From: DATGZX01 sp035296965
GTDB taxonomy: Bacteria > Planctomycetota > Planctomycetia > Gemmatales > Gemmataceae
Length of the DNA stretch: 34,963 bases
Assembly: GCA_035296965.1 (NCBI GenBank)
Contig: DATGZX010000011.1
Span: 1-34,963 of the forward strand
Direction: 5' to 3'
Made by a program: the position numbers and the translations under genes. Positions within the stretch are counted from its first letter, which is position 1, and each line of letters starts with the position of its first letter. Under the pieces are notes generated by a model, which had not been told where the DNA came from, did not search any database, and worked only from the letters and a program-made list of their open reading frames with translations. Shown here piece after piece: positions 31,854-34,963 of this stretch.

Positions 31854-32815
31854 TTTTTCGCGCCAAGTCGGGCAAGCTCCTCGGGTTCGCATTCAGCTAG
31901 AATGGGGATGGCCTTGGTCGCGAGATGGAAATAATCATCATTGAGTTCGATACCGACGCTTTGTAAGCCCGAAGCAGCAGCGGCGGCGATGGTCGAGCCC
32001 GAACCCATGAAGGGATCCAGAATAATCCCCTCTTGAAGGGGAAGGGATGCCCGCACAAGCTGCCGGAGGAAATGTTGAGGTTTCAGCGAGGGATGCGGTG
32101 CGGCCACCCGTTCAAACCCGCGGGCCGGCGCTGATGCGATCAGGTCCTTGAAGGGCTCGGTTGCGGAAATGCGCCGCAATCCACCGGTCTTCCATTTGCG
32201 CAGGTTGTCCTGGACGCGGCCTTCGCACGGTTTGCGGAAAAGGCCCCATGGCTCCCAACACGACTTCGGCATCACCGAAACCTCGGGAAACTCTTCGTGG
32301 GCGTTCTTGGGTCGATCGCCGCCGCGCAGTGTGTAAACCAGGCGGATGATCTCGCCGCGCTTCTCGAAGCCTGCTTCCAGAAACGGGTCGTAGACGTAGT
32401 GCGAGACCAGCGGATTGGTCGCGATGAAGACGTGTGCGCCAGGGACGAGGATTGGAAGCAGCCGCTCGGCCAAGAGTTTGAAGAACGCGCGCAATTCCAG
32501 CCGATGTTTTTCGGTCAATACAGTAAAGCGGGGCAGCGGGCTGCGTTGGCAACCGTCGAACGAAGGCGGTATCCGCCAAACTCCCCCGTGACCATTCCGC
32601 ATTTTTTGCAGTTCACGCGGACTAAATTCAATGAGACCATAAGGCGGATCGGTCACCACGGCATGGATGGAGCAGGGCTGTGCCTGGGCAAGCCAGTCGA
32701 ATGCATCTGCGTGGACGATTTCAAACGGACCCAGCACGGTAGGAAAAAGCGGAGGCGTTCTTTCCCGGCGTAAGTCCCTCTTGGATCTTTGTCGCCCGGC
32801 CATCGGCATACCCAT
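31850..32815 (-). CDS. Orphan DNA methyltransferase, DPPY type
   Basis: A protein of about 321 residues of the beta-class N4-cytosine/N6-adenine DNA methyltransferases. Catalytic motif IV VTDPPYGL comes first (about 54-61). The variable region follows (ERLLPILVPGAHVFIATNPLVSHYVYDPFLEAGF and DNLRKWKTGGLRR), then HPSLKPQHFLRQLVRASLPLQEGIILDPFMGSGSTIAAAAASGLQSVGIEL with motif I near the C-terminus. No endonuclease is adjacent, so it may be a solitary methylase. The start is uncertain: ATG 32815, GTG 32836 (purine-rich GGGAAG before it) and TTG 32857 are possible. The downstream 71-residue ORF overlaps its stop. Confidence 0.87.
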   Translation of the reverse strand: MGMPMAGRQRSKRDLRRERTPPLFPTVLGPFEIVHADAFDWLAQAQPCSIHAVVTDPPYGLIEFSPRELQKMRNGHGGVWRIPPSFDGCQRSPLPRFTVLTEKHRLELRAFFKLLAERLLPILVPGAHVFIATNPLVSHYVYDPFLEAGFEKRGEIIRLVYTLRGGDRPKNAHEEFPEVSVMPKSCWEPWGLFRKPCEGRVQDNLRKWKTGGLRRISATEPFKDLIASAPARGFERVAAPHPSLKPQHFLRQLVRASLPLQEGIILDPFMGSGSTIAAAAASGLQSVGIELNDDYFHLATKAIPILAECEPEELARLGAKK

Positions 32816-32907
32816 GATCGTGCAAATCGATTGCACTCGGCTTTCTTCCCTCTCCAATCGTTACTAGTGTAGACACTCCCTGCCAACCGAGCAAACCAGG
32901 AGCCGGC

Positions 32908-32935
32908 ATGACATCGTTCAATGCTTCGATAAGAT
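32908..32935 (+). promoter_or_regulatory. Possible promoter of lutB, leaderless
   Basis: ATGACA (32908-32913), a 16-bp spacer and TAAGAT (32930-32935), with the lutB ATG 6 nt later and no Shine-Dalgarno sequence directly before it. The match is moderate. Confidence 0.35.
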
Positions 32936-32941
32936 CCCTCT

Positions 32942-34348
32942 ATGAATGTCTTCGCAGCTCACGAGCATCACGCCTTCGTCGAAGCCGTCGATCACGCTCT
33001 CCATGATCCCCAGTTACAAAAGGCCATGGCCGGGCTTACCGAGACGCTTCTCGCCGCGAATCGCCGGGGGTATGCGGCCCTCCCTGGCAGCGCTGAACTG
33101 CGCGATCATGCCAAACGGATCAAGGAGCACGCGCTGTCTCACCTGGACCAGTACCTTGAGCAGCTCGAGGCGTCGATCCAACGGGTCGGCGGTCACGTGC
33201 ACTGGGCTGCCAATGCGGAGGAGGCCCGGCAGATTGTTGTCGAGATCGCTCGGAAAGCTAACTGCCGCCGGGCCGTCAAATCCAAGTCGATGACCTCCGA
33301 GGAAATCCACCTCAACCCTGCCCTGGAGGCAGCCGGCATCGAAGTCACGGAAACAGATTTCGGTGAGTTTATCATTCAGCTCGCGGGCGAACGGCCGTCC
33401 CATCTCGTGGCACCGGCTGTCCATCACACCCGCCAGAGCATTGGCCGGATCCTTTCGCGGCGCGCTGGGGAGCAGCTAGCGGATGATCCCGCGAGCCTGG
33501 CGTGCACAGGCCGCCGGCTCTTGCGTGAGAAGTTTTACCAGGCCGACCTGGGCATCACCGGGGTGAACTTCGCGGTCGCGGAAACGGGAACCATTGCCCT
33601 GGTAACCAACGAGGGCAATGGGCGCTTGACCACGACCTGCGCGCGCGTGCACGTCGCCCTGATGGGCATGGAAAAAGTGATTCCGCGTCTGGCGGACCTG
33701 CCGGTATTCCTCAAGCTGCTGGCGCGCGCGGCCACGGGGCAAACGCTTTCGGTTTACACGACCCTGATTACCGGTCCGCGCCGGCCGGGTGAGCTCGATG
33801 GCCCGGAAGAGTTTCACCTGGTCATTCTGGACAACGGCCGGTCCAGGATTCTGGCGACGCCTTTTCGCGAGAGCTTGCAGTGCATTCGCTGCGGCGCTTG
33901 CCTCAACGCTTGCCCGGTCTATCGCCGCATCGGCGGTCATGCCTACGGCGGCGTTTATTCCGGACCGATCGGCAGCATCCTGACGCCGCTCTACGATAGC
34001 GTGAGCGCGAACCCGCATTTGCCGCATGCTTCCTCGCTGTGTGGCGCTTGCCAGACGGCCTGCCCCGTGCGCATCAACATCCCACACATGCTCGTCGGCC
34101 TGCGCGAGCTTCAGCACCAGGGCAAACCGAACCGCCTGGAGAAGCTGGCCTATCGCACGTGGTATCACGTGTTTCGCCGGCCGAGGCTTTACCGGTTGGC
34201 TCTCGCACTGGCCCGGCTGTTCCTGCGGCCAATGGCTCGCGAGGGTTGGTTGCAGCGCTTGCCCGGCCCCGGCGCAGGCTGGACCGCGACGCGCGACTTT
34301 CCCGCGCCGGCCAGGCAATCATTCCGGCAACGTTGGCGGGACTTGTAA
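32942..34348 (+). CDS. lutB: Lactate utilisation iron-sulphur protein LutB
   Basis: A 468-residue protein. An N-terminal LUD domain (about 60-290, with KSKSMTSEEIHLNPALEAAGIEVTETDFGEFIIQL and GVNFAVAETGTIALVTNEGNGRL) precedes two [4Fe-4S] motifs, CIRCGACLNACPVY (about 314) and CGACQTACPVRINI (about 367). A basic C-terminal extension follows (about 420-468). It is the core electron-transfer subunit of the LutABC L-lactate oxidation complex. The stop overlaps the lutC start (TAATG), so the two are translationally coupled. lutA lies separately at 25222. Confidence 0.93.
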   Translation: MNVFAAHEHHAFVEAVDHALHDPQLQKAMAGLTETLLAANRRGYAALPGSAELRDHAKRIKEHALSHLDQYLEQLEASIQRVGGHVHWAANAEEARQIVVEIARKANCRRAVKSKSMTSEEIHLNPALEAAGIEVTETDFGEFIIQLAGERPSHLVAPAVHHTRQSIGRILSRRAGEQLADDPASLACTGRRLLREKFYQADLGITGVNFAVAETGTIALVTNEGNGRLTTTCARVHVALMGMEKVIPRLADLPVFLKLLARAATGQTLSVYTTLITGPRRPGELDGPEEFHLVILDNGRSRILATPFRESLQCIRCGACLNACPVYRRIGGHAYGGVYSGPIGSILTPLYDSVSANPHLPHASSLCGACQTACPVRINIPHMLVGLRELQHQGKPNRLEKLAYRTWYHVFRRPRLYRLALALARLFLRPMAREGWLQRLPGPGAGWTATRDFPAPARQSFRQRWRDL

Positions 34349-34963
34349 TGAACTCCGCGCGTGATGCTTTTCTGGGACGCGTCCGGGAGGCGGTGGCCGC
34401 GGGCAACCGCGCCGGCCATGCCGGTCCGCTGGAGCCACGGGGCAGCGCCGGTTACCAGGGAGCCGGCACCGATCCTGTGGCCTGCTTCAAAGACACGTTC
34501 GCGGCGGCGGGTGGCCAGACCCACCTGGTGTCGGATACCGAGACTGCTGTCTCTTGCGTCCTTGGATTGGTGCAAGCGGCTGGGGCACGCAAGATCTTGC
34601 TTGGCAGGGGCAACTTCGTCGACAAACTGGCCCTGTCGGAACGCTTACGAAGCGAGGGTCGCGAAGTCTGTCTAACAGATGCTCTCCCCGCTGGGCAAAA
34701 CCGGGAGATTCTCTTTGCAGCGGACCTGGGTATCTCCGGCGTCGATTACCTGATCGCCGAGACCGGTAGCGTTGTGGTCCTGACGCGAGCATCGGAGCCG
34801 CGTTCTCTCAGCCTGCTGCCGCCGGTGCACATCGCCGTTGCCGAGCGCTCGCAGCTCTTGCCGGATCTGTTCGACTTGTTTGGACTCTCCCCTCTCCCCC
34901 GCTTCGGCGGTGAGGGGTGGGGGGTGAGGGGGAAGAACCATCCCGGGCTAGGGCCCCTCACCC
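34348..34963 (+). CDS. lutC: Lactate utilisation protein LutC (partial, runs off the window)
   Basis: At least 205 residues, no stop before the window end. The LUD domain is recognisable: LGLVQAAGARKILLGRGNFVDKL, then DLGISGVDYLIAETGSVVVLTRASEPRSLSLLPPVHIAVAERSQLLPDLFDLFG. In relatives this is followed by a strand leading to LITGPSxTxDIE. Here, from about residue 179 the frame reads SPLPRFGGEGWGVRGKNHPG, which is the translation of the dispersed CTCCCCTC repeat. Either the repeat is inserted in frame in a linker or the gene is disrupted; the rest lies outside the window. Confidence 0.85.
   Translation, partial: MNSARDAFLGRVREAVAAGNRAGHAGPLEPRGSAGYQGAGTDPVACFKDTFAAAGGQTHLVSDTETAVSCVLGLVQAAGARKILLGRGNFVDKLALSERLRSEGREVCLTDALPAGQNREILFAADLGISGVDYLIAETGSVVVLTRASEPRSLSLLPPVHIAVAERSQLLPDLFDLFGLSPLPRFGGEGWGVRGKNHPGLGPLT
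34888..34963. repeat. Dispersed CTCCCCTCTCCC repeat inside lutC
   Basis: CTCCCCTCTCCC near 34888-34899, a short GC-rich loop, then GGTGAGGGGTGGGGGGTGAGGG to about 34931. It belongs to the same family as the units at 19101-19266. A further piece (CTAGGGCCCCTCACCC) reaches the window edge and may be the start of an inverted partner. Confidence 0.85.

Overview
The window looks like chromosomal DNA of a planctomycete, most likely of the Gemmata/Gemmataceae type. No rRNA or marker gene is present, so this is an inference. It rests on the high G+C content, the nusA-infB-DUF503-rbfA translation operon without rimP or truB, a long B12-dependent ribonucleotide reductase, and several families of GC-rich inverted repeats between genes.

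Layout. 1-1500: a 20-bp direct repeat that may be an insertion-sequence end, then a minus-strand DUF433/PIN-like toxin-antitoxin pair. 1748-3010: a lone MalK/UgpC-type ABC ATPase with a clear intrinsic terminator. 3071-9178: nusA, infB, DUF503, rbfA and a degenerate endonuclease III-fold gene, closed by a 13-bp hairpin. 9202-11713: a promoter, a roughly 200-nt leader with predicted hairpins, and a secreted TPR protein. 11836-14027: yebC and a sugar-nucleotide reductase-like protein that lacks the catalytic lysine, with two repeat arrays between them. 14086-20003: minus-strand genes comprising a tiny basic ORF, a DUF2283/DUF4258 pair, nrdJ and dcd. 20303-24285: a small SWIM-type zinc-finger protein on the plus strand, then minus-strand DUF6174, glgC, a GT4 glycosyltransferase and hpt. 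24466-26768: a hydrolase, lutA and a Tam-like methyltransferase.

27111-29985 holds a complete controller-regulated type II restriction-modification system. A C gene and the endonuclease gene run on the plus strand, and a TaqI-like adenine methylase converges on them from the minus strand. Two GACT-N3-AGTC operators lie before C. A third near-perfect copy overlies the -10 box of the methylase promoter. This predicts activation of C/R and repression of M by the same protein, as known for Esp1396I-type systems.

30147-34963: a doubtful small ORF, an EamA transporter, an orphan DNA methyltransferase coupled by ATGA overlap to an unknown 71-residue protein, then lutB and lutC. lutC runs off the window and reads in frame into a copy of the dispersed repeat seen near 19.1-19.3 kb.

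How the genes work together: nrdJ, dcd and hpt serve nucleotide supply. nusA, infB and rbfA serve transcription and translation. lutA, lutB and lutC (lutA lies 7 kb from lutB) make a lactate-oxidising iron-sulphur complex. The restriction system, the orphan methylase and the two toxin-antitoxin pairs form the accessory or defence content.
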